A program made the translations under genes and the position numbers. Shown here in pieces: positions 23,390-34,252 of a DNA stretch of 64,000 bases; the stretch's first letter is position 1; every line of letters starts with the position of its first letter. The notes under the pieces are model-generated. The model worked only from the letters and a program-made list of their open reading frames with translations. It searched no databases and was not told where the DNA came from. The stretch is from Augochlora pura. Lineage: Eukaryota > Arthropoda > Insecta > Hymenoptera > Halictidae. Where the stretch lies: contig NC_135778.1 of the NCBI RefSeq assembly GCF_028453695.1, positions 2,418,001 through 2,482,000 of the forward strand. The letters run 5' to 3'.

Positions 23390-24045
23390 ATCTACGAGAC
23401 AATCGGCTATCGTCGCGACAGACGCGAGGCGAGAACGCGTCGAAGAATCGAATCGAGTCGTGGTACGCGTGCCTCTGATCCGACCGCGTTTATCGAAGAT
23501 GATTAGAAATTAATTCAATAGTCCCGGAGAGAGGCTGCGAGACGGTAGTTTCGTCCGTGATCCGCCTCCCCTTCGTCGCGGCGACCATTTAAGGGCCGTC
23601 CCGAGTCCTAACCCGTAAGTGACGCACCACGCTCCCTCTCTCCCTCCCTCCCTCTCTCTCACCCCCGCCGTTCGAGACGCGGGAGCATGCGCGAGTCGAC
23701 GACGACGACCCGTGTTGCGTTGCGTGCGTTCGAATGTCGCGGCTGGCAACCCCCTTTCGACGGGTCTCTCTCTCTTTGCCCGACGACGAAGACGCCGCCC
23801 TTTACCGTGCAATTTCGTTCGCTGCCCTCCCGCCCCTCGCTAAGTAAATCGAATTAAGTGGCAGACTCGGGGTATTGGCGGCACCGAAATCAACATTTAG
23901 AAGAGGAGTCTCGAGGGCGGGATCCTGGCCACCCCCCACCCCCTCCCTGTAACAGGGGGAGAGACCGGGCATGGCGAGCCTTCGGGCGAACAGCGCCTCC
24001 TGCGATGGTTATTTATAACATTCGTCGGCGCGTTCTCTGCTAAAT
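23390..24045. other. CpG-rich block
   Basis: CT-rich CCCTCCCTCC tract at about 23633-23660 and CGA runs near 23696-23710. A donor-like CCCGTAAGTGA lies at 23607-23617. No coding exon is identified. Confidence 0.35.
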
Positions 24046-24049
24046 TGTA

Positions 24050-24420
24050 CTGCGTGAAATTTACTGTGATAAGTGTATTATATTTTTGATAATTGTTATT
24101 TATAGTTGTCAAGGTTTTGTACCAAATAGCACTGTATAAAATATACTATAATAAATAAATATAGTAAATTATGTTCGTGATAATTATTATTTAAATTTGT
24201 CAAGGTTTTGTACCAAATAGCACTGTATAAAATATACTATAATAAGTAAATATAGTAAATTATGTTCGTGATAATTATTATTTAAATTGGTCAAGGTTTT
24301 GTAATAAATAGCACTGTACAAAATATACTATAATAAGTAAATATTGTGAATTATATTTCTGATAATTATTATTAATAGTTGTCAAGGTTTTGTACTAAAT
24401 TGTACTGAATAAAATGCACT
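24050..24420. repeat. 91-bp tandem repeat, about four units
   Basis: GTCAAGGTTTTGTA starts at 24108, 24199, 24290 and 24381, an exact 91-bp period. Units share AAATAGCACTGTATAAAATA and TGATAATTATTATTTAAATT. Confidence 0.95.
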
Positions 24421-24800
24421 GTAATTTTGCGATATTGTCAAATTATTTTTATCTAATTTTAATTTTTAATGTTTAACTAATTACGTCCGCCGAGGGAGAG
24501 AAAAGACACTTTTATTTTTAGCGATCTACTTGGACGAATATTATGAAAAATATGTGAAAGAAGAGTACAGTAACTTGACCTAAAACTACCCTTAAACTTT
24601 CGCAAGAAAGATTCCTAACCTCAAATAAAGTAATTGCTTAAAATTATCGAGCAATATTTTTCCATAAATTTAAAAAAAGCTTGAAACTGACATTCCCATT
24701 TATTGTAAAGTAAAAATAAAATAAACCTATAATAAAAATATCGATAATATAGTATATAATATAGTCGATAATATAATATATCGAGAAATATAGTTCGAAG
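24420..24800. other. AT-rich block
   Basis: AT-rich with short ATAT/CGATAATATA repeats near 24740-24785. No gene seen. Confidence 0.4.
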
Positions 24801-24809
24801 CATAACAGC

Positions 24810-25115
24810 CGCCACGTGCTAAGCCGATTTCCGAGGCGAGCCGCCGCCGTTCAGGCTAATAAGCCGCGCGCCGGACCGTTCTCTCTTTCGTTAATAAATC
24901 TTCAACGGCGCGGATCTGCATAAATATCAGCGGTCTAGTAATTATTGTCCCGATGGTGTAATTAATCGCGGCGAAGATTACAGGGGGAGGGCGAAAGTTT
25001 TAATTCGGCGGGGACCTCTTAAAATAATAATGCTGACTCGGCCCGCGTTGTTCTTCCTTCTTTTTTTCTCTCGTTTCTGCTCGCAACAGTAATTACAGCC
25101 TCGACACGAGCGGCA
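24810..25115. promoter_or_regulatory. Candidate conserved non-coding regulatory element
   Basis: Unique moderate-GC DNA with CAGGCTAATAAGCCG, GTTAATAAATC, GCATAAATATCAG, TCTAGTAATTATTGTCC, GTGTAATTAATCGCGG and a CACGTG hexamer at about 24813. The spacing of TAAT-type sites in otherwise GC-rich sequence differs from the neighbouring AT-rich blocks. Function is inferred only. Confidence 0.3.
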
Positions 25116-25133
25116 GGGGGGGGGGGGGGGGGG
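25116..25133. repeat. Poly-G run of 18
   Basis: A homopolymer G run ending exactly where the gap begins, the likely reason the assembly broke here. Confidence 0.95.
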
Positions 25134-25233
25134 NNNNNNNNNNNNNNNNNNNNNNNNNNNNNNNNNNNNNNNNNNNNNNNNNNNNNNNNNNNNNNNNNNN
25201 NNNNNNNNNNNNNNNNNNNNNNNNNNNNNNNNN
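25134..25233. other. Assembly gap of 100 N
   Basis: Exactly 100 undetermined bases, a conventional placeholder for a gap of unknown size. True distance across it, and any repeat inside it, is unknown. Confidence 0.99.
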
Positions 25234-25530
25234 TTAAGCCGAAGACAATGGTCCCGTTTCTATTTCGTCTCGCTGCTACGACACTCCGCTTCTATTCGCG
25301 GATGCGGAATTTTTATGGTGAGACCGCGGAGGAGATAAAAAGGATTACGCGTGTTAATGGCATTAAAATTGCCGGCGCCATGTTTGCGCGGGAATTAAAC
25401 AGCGCGAAAGTTTTATGGACGTTCGTCCGGCAATAAATGCGCAACTTTTCGGGTGATCGATAAGGAATTGTTGTAGCGAGGCGCACGAATTGTCGTCGGA
25501 ACTGTAATTATTACATCGAAGAAAGAATAA
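25234..25530. promoter_or_regulatory. Candidate conserved non-coding regulatory element
   Basis: Unique sequence with two TTTATGG words (GGAATTTTTATGGTG and AAAGTTTTATGGACG), AAAGGATTACG, GTTAATGGCATTAAAATT, GGGAATTAAACAGC and GCAATAAATGCGC. TTTATGG and TAAT words are bound by Hox/Caudal and other homeodomain proteins. With 24810-25115 it may form one element interrupted by the gap. Confidence 0.3.
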
Positions 25531-25779
25531 TACTGCGAAAAGCATCGCTAACTTCAATTGTTTAAAAAAAGGGATTTTTATCCTAAGAATTAATTTAATA
25601 CCAAGACGCTCTCGGAGGTAATGAAATAATTCACGAAATTTTAATTTTCACATTTTCTTAATGAATTTGATAAATTTAAATAGCGACAAGAACAAGCTAA
25701 AATAAATATCTATGTACTTTAATATATAAAATGCACTGCCAAGATGATACTATTTTAATTGTCACAAATTAATAGGCCA

Positions 25780-26280
25780 ATTTAAAATCGCGTCTCCTTT
25801 GATACGTCATCGATTATCAATCGTCGATCGAACCAAAAATCCGTCGAGATCCCCGTCCCCTTTTCTCCACATTAATACGCGCATCTCGATTCACCCGCGA
25901 ATATATCCGAGCGCAAATAAAGCCAAAGGCAACGTTTGCCCTAGCGAGAGCCGCGCGAATAATCCATCGAGTGCCAGGAATGTCCTTAATGAGATTCGAC
26001 GCACGGTATAAATCTCGCCACGGATTGTCAATTACCGCGGCAGGCATGCATCCAACGATACTATCAATTTGTCGTGAATCGGCCGGCCCGATGCCGGAAC
26101 AATTCTTCCCGCGCGATACATCCGATAATTCCGTGCTCGAGGACTAATTATAATATTCCAATGCTGGAGGGGGGGAGGGGTTCCAACCTGGCCAAATATG
26201 CTTGCGGCAGAAGACGTTCCCCGGACGGTAAATTTGACCGATGTAACAATGCAGGGTCGTATATGTAATATATTTAAATT
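25780..26280. other. Moderate-GC unique stretch, possible regulatory DNA
   Basis: Contains a near-palindrome ATCGATTATCAATCGTCGATCG at about 25807-25828, plus TAATCC and ACTAATTATAATATTCC. No repeats, no gene, and no clear promoter. Confidence 0.25.
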
Positions 26281-26399
26281 GTATTTAGTTTTTAATGTAA
26301 TAAATTATTTTGCGAACGTGGCAAGACGATTGTTTATTTTCTGAAACAATTGTCGATCTTTTGTGTGTAGGGGAGCTCGAGTAAGAATGAAATGAATTA

Positions 26400-26690
26400 T
26401 AATTTATTAAATTAAATATTAGTATATGGAAAACAATATTTAAATAGTAGTACTTCAGTGTTAGTATTTAAAATTTTAGTATATAGATATCAGTATTTAA
26501 ATACTAGTATTTAAGTGTTAATATTTAAGTATTAGTATTTCAATGCTACTATATAGAAATTATTATTTAAATACTACTATTTAGAAATTAGTATTTAAAT
26601 ACCACTATATAGAAATTAATATTTAAATACAAATATTTCAATACTACTATATAGAAATTAAAATTTAAAAACTAACAATAAATATTAGGT
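26400..26690. repeat. AT-rich degenerate minisatellite
   Basis: Alternating units of 15-30 bp of the type TATTTAAATACTAGTATTTA and ACTATATAGAAATTA. Unit length is irregular. Confidence 0.85.
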
Positions 26691-26819
26691 GTCCGCTATC
26701 TAAAACCTATCAAATAACACAGAAGCTTGCACAGTAGTACAATGAAGAACCCCTTCTACCTCACCACATATAACAAATTATTGGTAAAAAGCCGATTTAT
26801 AAGCCACCTAGGTCGGCAA

Positions 26820-27200
26820 AGTGTTAAGAACAGTTTCGCCCGAGTCGTTTTAGCCGTCGCGAGACCGCGCGGTTCTCTTGTCGGGGTTCGCTCGGCTCGC
26901 GATGAAAGAGGGTTGGTAGGTGGTTGCTCGGGTGATCGGATGCTCGCGAAATCGAGTCGGTTTGAGGTGAATCGGCTGCTCGAAAGGGACTCGAGGTGGT
27001 AGGAGAGGGTAATGAGAAAGGAAGACGGTAAGTGCCGATGGGAGGCGATAAGGGAGAGAAGGAGACCAAGGGACGGACAGAAGACGCCCGATGTAGAAGG
27101 GATGAGAGAAAGAGAGAGAGAGATAGATAGAGAGAAAGAGAGAGAGAGAGAGAAGGGTGAGAGGGAGACAGAAAGATCTTTGGTTAGAGAGAAGCACTAC
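26820..27200. other. CpG-rich block with GA tract and donor-like site
   Basis: GC-rich to about 27105, then a GA/GATA tract at about 27107-27160. GACGGTAAGTG at 27025-27035 matches a splice donor, preceded by an in-frame ATG at 27012 that would give only five codons. This is weak evidence for a first exon. Confidence 0.3.
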
Positions 27201-27409
27201 AGCGGCGCCCCGGGGCCATCCATCATCCCAATAATTGCTTCCCTTCCCATCATATAATTCCTATAGAACCCTCCTGGCCCCCTCCCGCGCCCCCCTCTCC
27301 CGACCCGTGCCCGGTCTCTTTCGCTCTCGCCTCTCTTATCCCTCGCGTCTCGCGCCTCGCGCATCCCTTCGTCTGCGGTAACACCCGCCCTGCAACACCC
27401 GGGAGGGAT

Positions 27410-27560
27410 ATCACACCCGCCACTCTCTCACACTCGCCCCTCTCTCTCTTTTACTCTCCTCTATTCCTCTGCATTCCTCTCTCTTTCTCTCTTTCTATTC
27501 CACTGCATTTATCTCTCTCTCTTTCTCTCTTTCTATTCCTCTGTATTTTCCCCCCTTTCT
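27410..27560. repeat. CT-rich low-complexity tract
   Basis: CTCTTTCTCTCTTTCTATTCC repeats about every 50 bp near 27480 and 27520. The same CT-rich sequence reappears after each half of the downstream duplication. Confidence 0.8.
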
Positions 27561-28165
27561 TCGTCTACACTAAATTGTACTATATAAAATATACAGTAAT
27601 AACTAAACATACTAAATGACTAATATTATACTAAATAATATACTAAATAATAATATATTAAAACTAATAAACAGTTTATAGTAATTATTCAACTGTGGAT
27701 TCGATGAATTTCTTGGAAAAATGACTACGTCAAATATGAAAGTAAAATGAAAGAATTTTGGAATATTGTTACCATTATTCTTAACTAATCACAGCTGTTA
27801 AAAGAGAACAGACAATTTTAATTTATACTTTTTGCAATCAACTCGGATATATTTCTCTCTTCCTCTCCTGTTCTTTTTCTATTCCTCTGTATTTCTCTCT
27901 CTCTCTATTTCTTCATCTATACTAAATTGTACCATATAAAATATACTGAAATAAATAAATAGAATAAATTATATCTATGATGATTATTAGACCGTGAATT
28001 TGATCAATTTTTTACAAAAACGAGTAAGTCAAATATAAAACTAAAGTAACGTTAACAGAATTTTGAAATATTGCTATATAACGTTGAACTAACAACCACG
28101 TCTGTTAAAAGAGAACAGACAATGTTAATTTATACTTTTTGCAATCAACTCGGATATATTCCTCT
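27555..28165. repeat. Tandem duplication of roughly 310-350 bp
   Basis: ACTAAATTGTACTATATAAA occurs at 27569 and, with one change, at 27921. AAAAGAGAACAGACAATTTT occurs at 27800 and, with one change, at 28107. TTGCAATCAACTCGGATATA occurs in both. Indels between the copies make the offset 352 bp at the start and 307 bp at the end. Confidence 0.85.
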
Positions 28166-28199
28166 CCCCTTCCGTTTCTCTTGCTCTTTCTCTTCGGTC

Positions 28200-28510
28200 C
28201 GCTATTTTTCCCACCCCTCCGCGGTTAGGTTATGTCAGGTTATGCCGCTTCCCGCGGCTTCGAAGAATTCCGACCGCCCGAACGTTCCCGCCTAATTTTT
28301 CCAAAGCGGGAAAGCCGAGCGCGGACCCCCATCGAAAGCTCAATCGGCGCGTCCCCATAGCTTCTTCGCGGCACAATCGGCCCGTTAATTATTACCGGGA
28401 AGGGTCCTCGGCGCGATCCGTCGCGCCTCCACTCGACAACCCGTCCGCCATATTGGACTACGACCACCCGGGTCGAACCAGCAAATGCGACGAATTGATC
28501 TATTAACACT
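28200..28510. other. GC-rich block with AGGTTATGTCAGGTTATG
   Basis: A GGTTAGGTTATGTCAGGTTATG string at about 28224-28245 opens the block. Related strings occur at 32126-32145 and 41559-41580. They are common dispersed words in hymenopteran genomes. No gene recognised. Confidence 0.4.
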
Positions 28511-28854
28511 CAATGCCCTCACCCGCACCCTTTCCTAATTTACCAGCTCGCAGTCCGCAGTTCAAAGTAGCTTTTAATAACGTCGACGTAACCTCAAATA
28601 CATTCTTACAAAAATCGTTTCATATATTGCTACCCTATTCTCTAACTTCTCGATCTTTCATCGATTCAAAAATAATTAAAAAATTAATATGCCGATAAAG
28701 TTTCGGCTGTCTACATTTATCCATCGTATTCATTATTGTTGGAAATAATGGATGTTGCAATATAGCTTAGCTATCATATTTTGTATTTCGCGCCATATGT
28801 ATGAATCGTGAGATCTCCTTCCGTTTCCGTCGGAGAGCTATAGTGTGAAGCGAG

Positions 28855-29130
28855 ACAGAGAGACCTAACCTAATTGTACCTTTCATATTAAATAATTATA
28901 GTTTTGAACCACGCCTCGATTTATTACAACAATTATAAGTCCAACTTGGGCTAACCATAAAAATCATTCGTTTCTATTTCCACCCCCCGATCGACATAAC
29001 CTAAATATTATATTCATCGCCGTCAGCTCTCAGAGCCTTTGGTCGACGCCATAACCTAGACATAACCTTGACAATTTCATCCCCTATATCCGCCATTTCT
29101 CCTAACCTAATTCTAACCTAATTCTCCATG
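28855..29130. repeat. Scattered AACCTAA-type words
   Basis: GACCTAACCTAATTG, CATAACCTAAATA, CATAACCTAGACATAACC and CCTAACCTAATTCTAACC occur within 270 bp. They resemble degenerate insect telomere-type TTAGG words but are not a tandem array. Confidence 0.5.
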
Positions 29131-29179
29131 TAAAGTCTCTTTTCCATATGGAGCCATGTGTCTTCGACATAAAGTTCAA

Positions 29180-29421
29180 GAAACAAACGTCGCCATAAAA
29201 AGAGGAAAGAAATTCCCGTCGGCGATCTATCGGCGCGGCCGACCACGCGGGAACCCACGGAAACGGCGCGCGATCGAAACCGTCGCGCAAACGACGCGTC
29301 GAACCTGCGACGAGGAAAATCATAGGTTTCGGGTGAACGACCGTGTCGCGTGGGTGGAGCGAGCGTAATTCCGACGCGCGTTCGTCCCGTAAACCCCCGG
29401 ACCCTTGCGGTTTCGACGATC

Positions 29422-29453
<32 letters not shown>

Positions 29454-29780
29454 CACCGGGGTCCTTCGAAATTTCCGGGATTTTTCGGGGCATCCGCGGG
29501 CCGCGCGCACCGTCGCAGTTAATTATCGCGTTCCGTCGCCCCCCCCCCCCCACCGTCCTAGCGCGGATCGATTTCGCAGGCGACGCGTTCCAATTTCACG
29601 GCTTCGAGAGGGCTGAAATTTATGTAGCTTCTGGCCGCCCACCTCGCGACTTCGTCGCTCGAAGACTACACGCTGTCGTTCGAAGACTACGCTGTCGACG
29701 TCACCGCGACGAACGATGCCCATTTCTGGAGCCACGTGCGAGAGGAACGTTCAAACGAACCTCTCTTTGAATACAACGAA
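29180..29780. other. CpG-rich block
   Basis: CT run at 29421-29450, poly-C run at about 29540-29551, and a near-repeat TCGAAGACTAC at about 29659 and 29678. Frames on both strands are chance-like. Confidence 0.35.
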
Positions 29781-29828
29781 TTTTGCAAGGGTTTGTGCGA
29801 TTGTTATTTTTTAACCCCTTGTGATTTT

Positions 29829-30050
29829 TTAACCCTTTGCACTCGAAGCCATTTTCACTGTAAATATGACATAATATTCCTGACTATAATCAATCTATAA
29901 TCTATAATCTATAACAATTCTGTAATCAATTTTTATGTGTCCGAAATTAATTGTTGCAACTCGTTGCGACAGTCTCACTGCTCGACAATTTTCTAAATCT
30001 AAACTTTATTGTTATAAAAATTATTTTCGAACGTATATCATTTAATGCTA
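29829..30050 (+). mobile_element. TTAA-family A element, 3' end lost
   Basis: Starts TTAACCCTTTGCACTCGAAG, the consensus left end, and follows the family through CAATTTTTATGTGTCCG and TAAACTTTATTGTTATAAAA. It contains a local expansion of CTATAATCTATAATC at 29893-29913. The terminal right repeat is missing after about 30050. Confidence 0.8.
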
Positions 30051-30179
30051 ACATTACAATACAACTTAAATCTTGACAACCAAATTGCTGGTCGATAAAT
30101 TGTCGAAAAGTCAAAAGCGTTCCCAAAAAGTCCAACGACGTCCTCAAACATATTACGGTACTCGAAACATAACCTCTGC

Positions 30180-30515
30180 TACGTTCGCACGAATTCGTCG
30201 CGGTTCGCGGCGGGCTAAAAAAATGGCGATTTTTCTGGGCGAAGCTGTTGCTCCGGCCGGCAACGGAAGGTTAGTTTATCAATACGTAGGACGGCCTTTA
30301 TCGCGCGTGCCGCGACGTTTCTTTCTCACGCTCGAAGAGAGCACCGTTATAACCGCGCGCCGGCACTTCGAGAAGGGACAACGGGCCACCATATAGCCCC
30401 CCCCCCCTCCTCATCGAAATAGAAGTTTCTCGGGTCCCGGTGCGCCGTGACGAGAGGAGTCCCCCCCACCCTCCGCGTTCGTTTTTCTCAACGAGTTTCC
30501 ACCAGCATGAATTAA
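30180..30515. other. GC-rich block
   Basis: Unique-looking sequence with a poly-C run near 30397-30407. The plus frame 30073-30396 begins inside the mobile element and has no domain. Confidence 0.35.
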
Positions 30516-30610
30516 CCCTTCGCGCTCGAGACTATTTTAATTCGAAAATTAAAATGTCGAAACAGGCATATTTCCATTTTGGTATGATTGCTTTTGTCGG
30601 AGAAGTATGA
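30512..30610 (+). mobile_element. TTAA-family A left-end fragment
   Basis: TTAACCCTTCGCGCTCGAGAC followed by an ATTTTAATTCG segment resembling the usual subterminal part. Only the left terminus and a weak TTTCCATTTTGGTATG match remain. Confidence 0.55.
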
Positions 30611-30649
30611 AAGTGGTTTGTGTATGTATGTACGAGATTGCTATATTAA

Positions 30650-31095
30650 TAGAGAATTTTTATTAGTTTATTATAAATAATAAAAGTAAAATAAAATAAG
30701 AGTAAAATAATGCAATGCAAAATTGTGTTATGTAGAATTGAATTATATTGCATTGATGTTATTAGTTGTATTATGTTGTATCGAAGTTGTGTTATGTTTT
30801 ACTAAAATTGTGTTATATTAGACTGAATAATTATATTATATTGATATTATTAATTGTATTATATTATATTGAAATTGAACTATGTTATATTGATATTATT
30901 AATTCTATTATATTCTATTAAAATAGTATTATACTCTACCAAAATTTTATTATATCAAATTGAATTACACTATATTCATTTTATCAATTCTATTATATTT
31001 TATTAAAATTGTACTATATTCACCTGAAATTGTAATTATATTATATTCAAATTGTATTAAACCACACTGAAATTATATTATATCAAAACAATATT
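30650..31095. repeat. Degenerate AT-rich tandem region
   Basis: Loose repeats of ATTATATTGATATTATTAAT and TTGTATTATATTA types with irregular spacing over about 440 bp. Confidence 0.7.
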
Positions 31096-31109
31096 ATACT
31101 CCGTGTTGA

Positions 31110-31500
31110 CATAGACGAAATAAATAAAAAATAATCACGGAAAATAAAAAGCATTGCGAACATAGATTTCCGTATGACGGAGGAGCAGTCACGGCGAAGA
31201 ACGGTGCGGCATGGACGCGGGCCGCGCGCCGATCACGCGGAGAATTTCGAAATAAACCGAGCGTCGATCGGATAAGTCCCGGGCAATTCCGTGCGGCGAC
31301 GGTATCAGTGGGAATATTTGTCGCGGCTGGAATTCGTGTCACCGGATAAGGAAGTGGTTCAGGGACGATAACGCGCGGGGCCGATATCCTAATTGACAGA
31401 CCCCGGGAGAGCGTCTGTGGTTAAAAGCCGAAGGACTCTCTCGGCGGCCAGGAAGGAAACGCTTCCGCGTTTCGTCACTCTGGTTTTTACGCTGAACTTC
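31110..31500. other. GC-moderate unique stretch, possible regulatory DNA
   Basis: Not repetitive; contains CGGATAAG and TAATTGAC words. No exon recognised. Confidence 0.25.
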
Positions 31501-31619
31501 CGCGTGGCTCGTTTATCAATGGCGTTAATGCTACTTAAATGCTACTTAAATGCAACTTAAATGCTTCGATTAAATGGTCGGAAGCCTTTTCCATGAGTAA
31601 ACTTGCCGCTACTGAAAAT

Positions 31620-32110
31620 CTGGTTGTTTCTTTACGGTTCCTCGTGACGAGTATATTCGGCGTAATAGAAAATGGTGGCGGTTCTTTAAGACGAGTATAT
31701 TCGACGCGATAGCAAATTTTGGCGTTTCTTCGTGACGAGTATATTCGGCGTAATAGCAAATTTTGGGTTTTCTTCGTGACGAGTATATTCAACGTAATAG
31801 CAAATTTTGGGTTTTCTTCGTGACGAGTATATTCGGCGTAATAGAAAATGGTGGCGGTTCATTAAGACGAGTATATTCGGCGCTACAGAAAATCTGGTTG
31901 TTTCTTTATGGTTAGTATAGTTGATGTAATAGGACACGTGGTTGATATTTTTATGACGAGTATATTCGTTGTAAGAGCAAATGGTAGCGTTTCTTTGTGA
32001 CGACTATATTCGTTGCAATAAAAAATTTTGGCCTTACTTTGTGACGAGTATATTCGTCGCAATAGAAAATGGTGGCGTTTCTTAACGACGAGTATATTCT
32101 AAATATATAA
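31620..32110. repeat. 44-bp tandem array, about 11 units
   Basis: GACGAGTATATTCG recurs at 31646, 31690, 31734, 31778, 31822, 31866, 31955, 31999 (variant GACGACTATATTCG), 32043 and 32087, with one degraded unit near 31910. The spacing is 44 bp (45 where the degraded unit intervenes). Units also carry GTAATAGCAAATTTTGG or GAAAATGGTGGCG. Minus-strand open frames here are artefacts. Confidence 0.96.
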
Positions 32111-32186
32111 ATAATCGCCAGGTCCAGGTTATGTCAGGTTATGTCCCAGCCGGTGCGGAGCACATTCCACTGGCAAAGACCCGATG

Positions 32187-32254
32187 GCATTCTCGCGTTC
32201 GAGTGTATACTATTGCAACCAGAGGATTATAAACAAACAGCCATAAAGAGAAAA

Positions 32255-32321
<67 letters not shown>

Positions 32322-32386
32322 CATTCTCGCGTTCGAGTGTGTACTATTGCAACCAGAGGATTATAAACAAACAGCCATAAAGAGAG

Positions 32387-32419
<33 letters not shown>

Positions 32420-32420
32420 T
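32187..32420. repeat. 134-bp duplication containing GA microsatellites
   Basis: GCATTCTCGCGTTCGAGTGT starts at 32187 and again at 32321. Each copy continues through ATTGCAACCAGAGGATTATA and CAAACAGCCATAAAGAG into a long GA run (about 32246-32320 and 32382-32417). The unique parts are almost identical, so the duplication is recent. Confidence 0.93.
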
Positions 32421-32439
32421 CTGCGGCGAGGAAGAACGA

Positions 32440-33290
32440 AGCCGAAGAAAAAGGGAAGAGAGGAAAGGAAGAGAAAAGAATGGAGGAAAGTGCCACGCTG
32501 GAATTCGGTGTTCCCGCGGGCCGCGAGCGAAGGAAGCATTTCCAATTTGCTCTAGCTTTCGAAACCGTTTTCCTCTAGGAGGCGAGGCGAGGCGAGGCGA
32601 GGCGAGGCGATGGGAAGAGGCGCGGCGGTGGTCGCGGCGGTGGCCGGGCCATCTTAAACGGGACCACTTAAGAGTTTCTTGAATCAACTCGGCCGCGGTT
32701 GGAACTCCGAAAACGGGTTCCCCGGCCCCCTCGGCCGGTGCTAAGTTTGCTCTCGGAGGACGCGAGCGAGCGCGCGCGCGCGGGCGCGGAGAAGCGGAGA
32801 GGCGGTAGAGGACTTGGCCGGTAACGCGACGCGGCCGTGGCCGGAGAAGAAGAAGCGGTGCCGGTGGTATCGGGCCGACGACTCGTCTTGAATTTCGTCA
32901 TGGGAGTAGGTTGGAATGCGTGAAGGTGCTTCGCCCGGCATACGTACGAGGAAGAGGAGCTGCCGCCGGCCCGCGCGCGAGTACTCGTCCGTGAAGCGTA
33001 CACGCTCGCCACGGCTCGGCAGAGTACACACGCTCGCGCGCTGCGTGCGCAGAGAGCCGCTGTGTGTGTGCGCGCGTCCACGCACACGCGCGACAAGGCA
33101 CGCACACACACACCGGCTCTCTGCGCGCCGCGCCGGTGAAACGCGCGCGGCTCGAAAGAATCCCATTCATAGACGTAGGAACGAGAAGAACGAGAAAGAG
33201 AAAAGGATTACGCTGGGCACAAGGTGAAAGAGAGGATGGGCGCGCGCGGGTGTCGGCGGCGAGAGCCGGGGGGAAGAGGTCGGCCGCGAT
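32440..33290. other. CpG-rich block with GGCGA pentamers
   Basis: GGCGA run at 32579-32612, CG run near 32772-32785, CACA/TGTG tracts near 33060-33112. No coding exon is recognised. Confidence 0.35.
32579..32612. repeat. GGCGA pentanucleotide microsatellite
   Basis: About six or seven perfect GGCGA units. Confidence 0.9.
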
Positions 33291-33294
33291 GTAG

Positions 33295-33450
33295 TGGGAG
33301 CCTGGTGCCGGGGTGCCAGGGGAGCAGCCAAAGGCATTTGGATTAGGCGCAGGCGCCAGCTACGGGAGAAAGGCTTAATGAAAAATTTTCCACGAGGGCC
33401 CTGCGGTAGGCCTCTGCCTCTCTGCCTGCCTTCCCTGCCTGCCGTTTTCT
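33295..33450. promoter_or_regulatory. Candidate conserved non-coding element
   Basis: Unique sequence with GGGTGCCAGGGGAGCAGCC, AAAGGCATTTGGATTAGGCG, GCAGGCGCCAGCTACGGG and AGGCTTAATGAAAAATTTTCC. It is notably free of the simple repeats on either side, has no open frame of note, and includes GGATTA and TTAATG words. Conservation is untested. Confidence 0.3.
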
Positions 33451-33561
33451 AGGTCGAACGAGCCGACGTCGCGGACACGACGCAACGGCGAACCGACCGT
33501 CAATTTTCTTCGGCGTCGATGGCCAAAATTCGCTGGCCGGTGTCGTGCTATTTATTTGTAT

Positions 33562-33600
33562 TTAACCCGTTGCACCACCGATTCCTTTCGCGCTGCACTG
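33562..33600 (+). mobile_element. Solo TTAA-type terminus
   Basis: TTAACCCGTTGCACCACCG looks like a decayed family A end. No partner end; the following DNA is a minisatellite rich in TTAAC. Confidence 0.35.
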
Positions 33601-33635
33601 TTCAGCACTTATTTGTGCTTAATATTTTTAATGAA

Positions 33636-33875
33636 AAAAGAATGCAAGGGGTTAACGAAACTATGGTACAGAGGGTTAACAAAACTAGGTTATAAAGAAT
33701 TAACAAAACTAGATTACAAAGAATTAACAAAACTAGATTACAAAGAATTAACAAATCTAAATTACAAAGAATTAACAAAACTAGGTTACAAAGAATTAAC
33801 AGAACTATGGTACAAAGAGTTAACAAAAGGGTTAACAAAACCACAGTTAACAAAAGGGTTAACAAAATTGGATCG
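33636..33875. repeat. 24-bp minisatellite
   Basis: Units AAAGAATTAACAAAACTAGATTAC repeat with small changes about seven times, then break down into GGGTTAACAAAA repeats. The 24-bp unit is eight codons, so the plus frame stays open as (K)ELTKLDY-like repeats. Such a frame is expected from the unit length and is not evidence of a gene. Confidence 0.92.
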
Positions 33876-33899
33876 ACGATCGACCAATAACGTCCACGG

Positions 33900-34225
33900 A
33901 AATGACTAGTTTGGTTCCACGAGACGCGAAGCAGCATGGCTCGACTCGACTCGGCTCTGGAATTCGATCTTCGAGCGATCGATCGAAAAGATGATCGGAC
34001 CGCGGAGAAAGAGGATGAAAGCACCCGGGAAAGAAGGAAAGACGCTCCGGCGGCACGCTCGACCGAGAAAGTCGACTATCGACGCGATCCGACGGGCAGA
34101 TTGCCGCGAGACGGACCGGCGACCTATCGACCTCCGCGCCGATCCTTCGAAAGTGAACCCAGCGGACGACTGTCGCGGTGACCAGCAGTTTCCAAACGAG
34201 AGCGAAAATCCGTGAACACCCCATA
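33900..34225. other. GC-rich block
   Basis: Unique-looking, contains CTCGACTCGACTCGG near 33938-33952. No exon recognised. Confidence 0.35.
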
Positions 34226-34252
34226 GCGTCTCCTATACATCTCTTGCAATTC

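Noticed and set aside
28855..29130. Possible interstitial telomere (TTAGG-like words)
   Set aside because: AACCTAA words are scattered and imperfect with unrelated DNA between; no tandem array.
31535..31937. Minus-strand frames in the 44-bp array
   Set aside because: 44 is not a multiple of three; frames are short and rotate with the unit.
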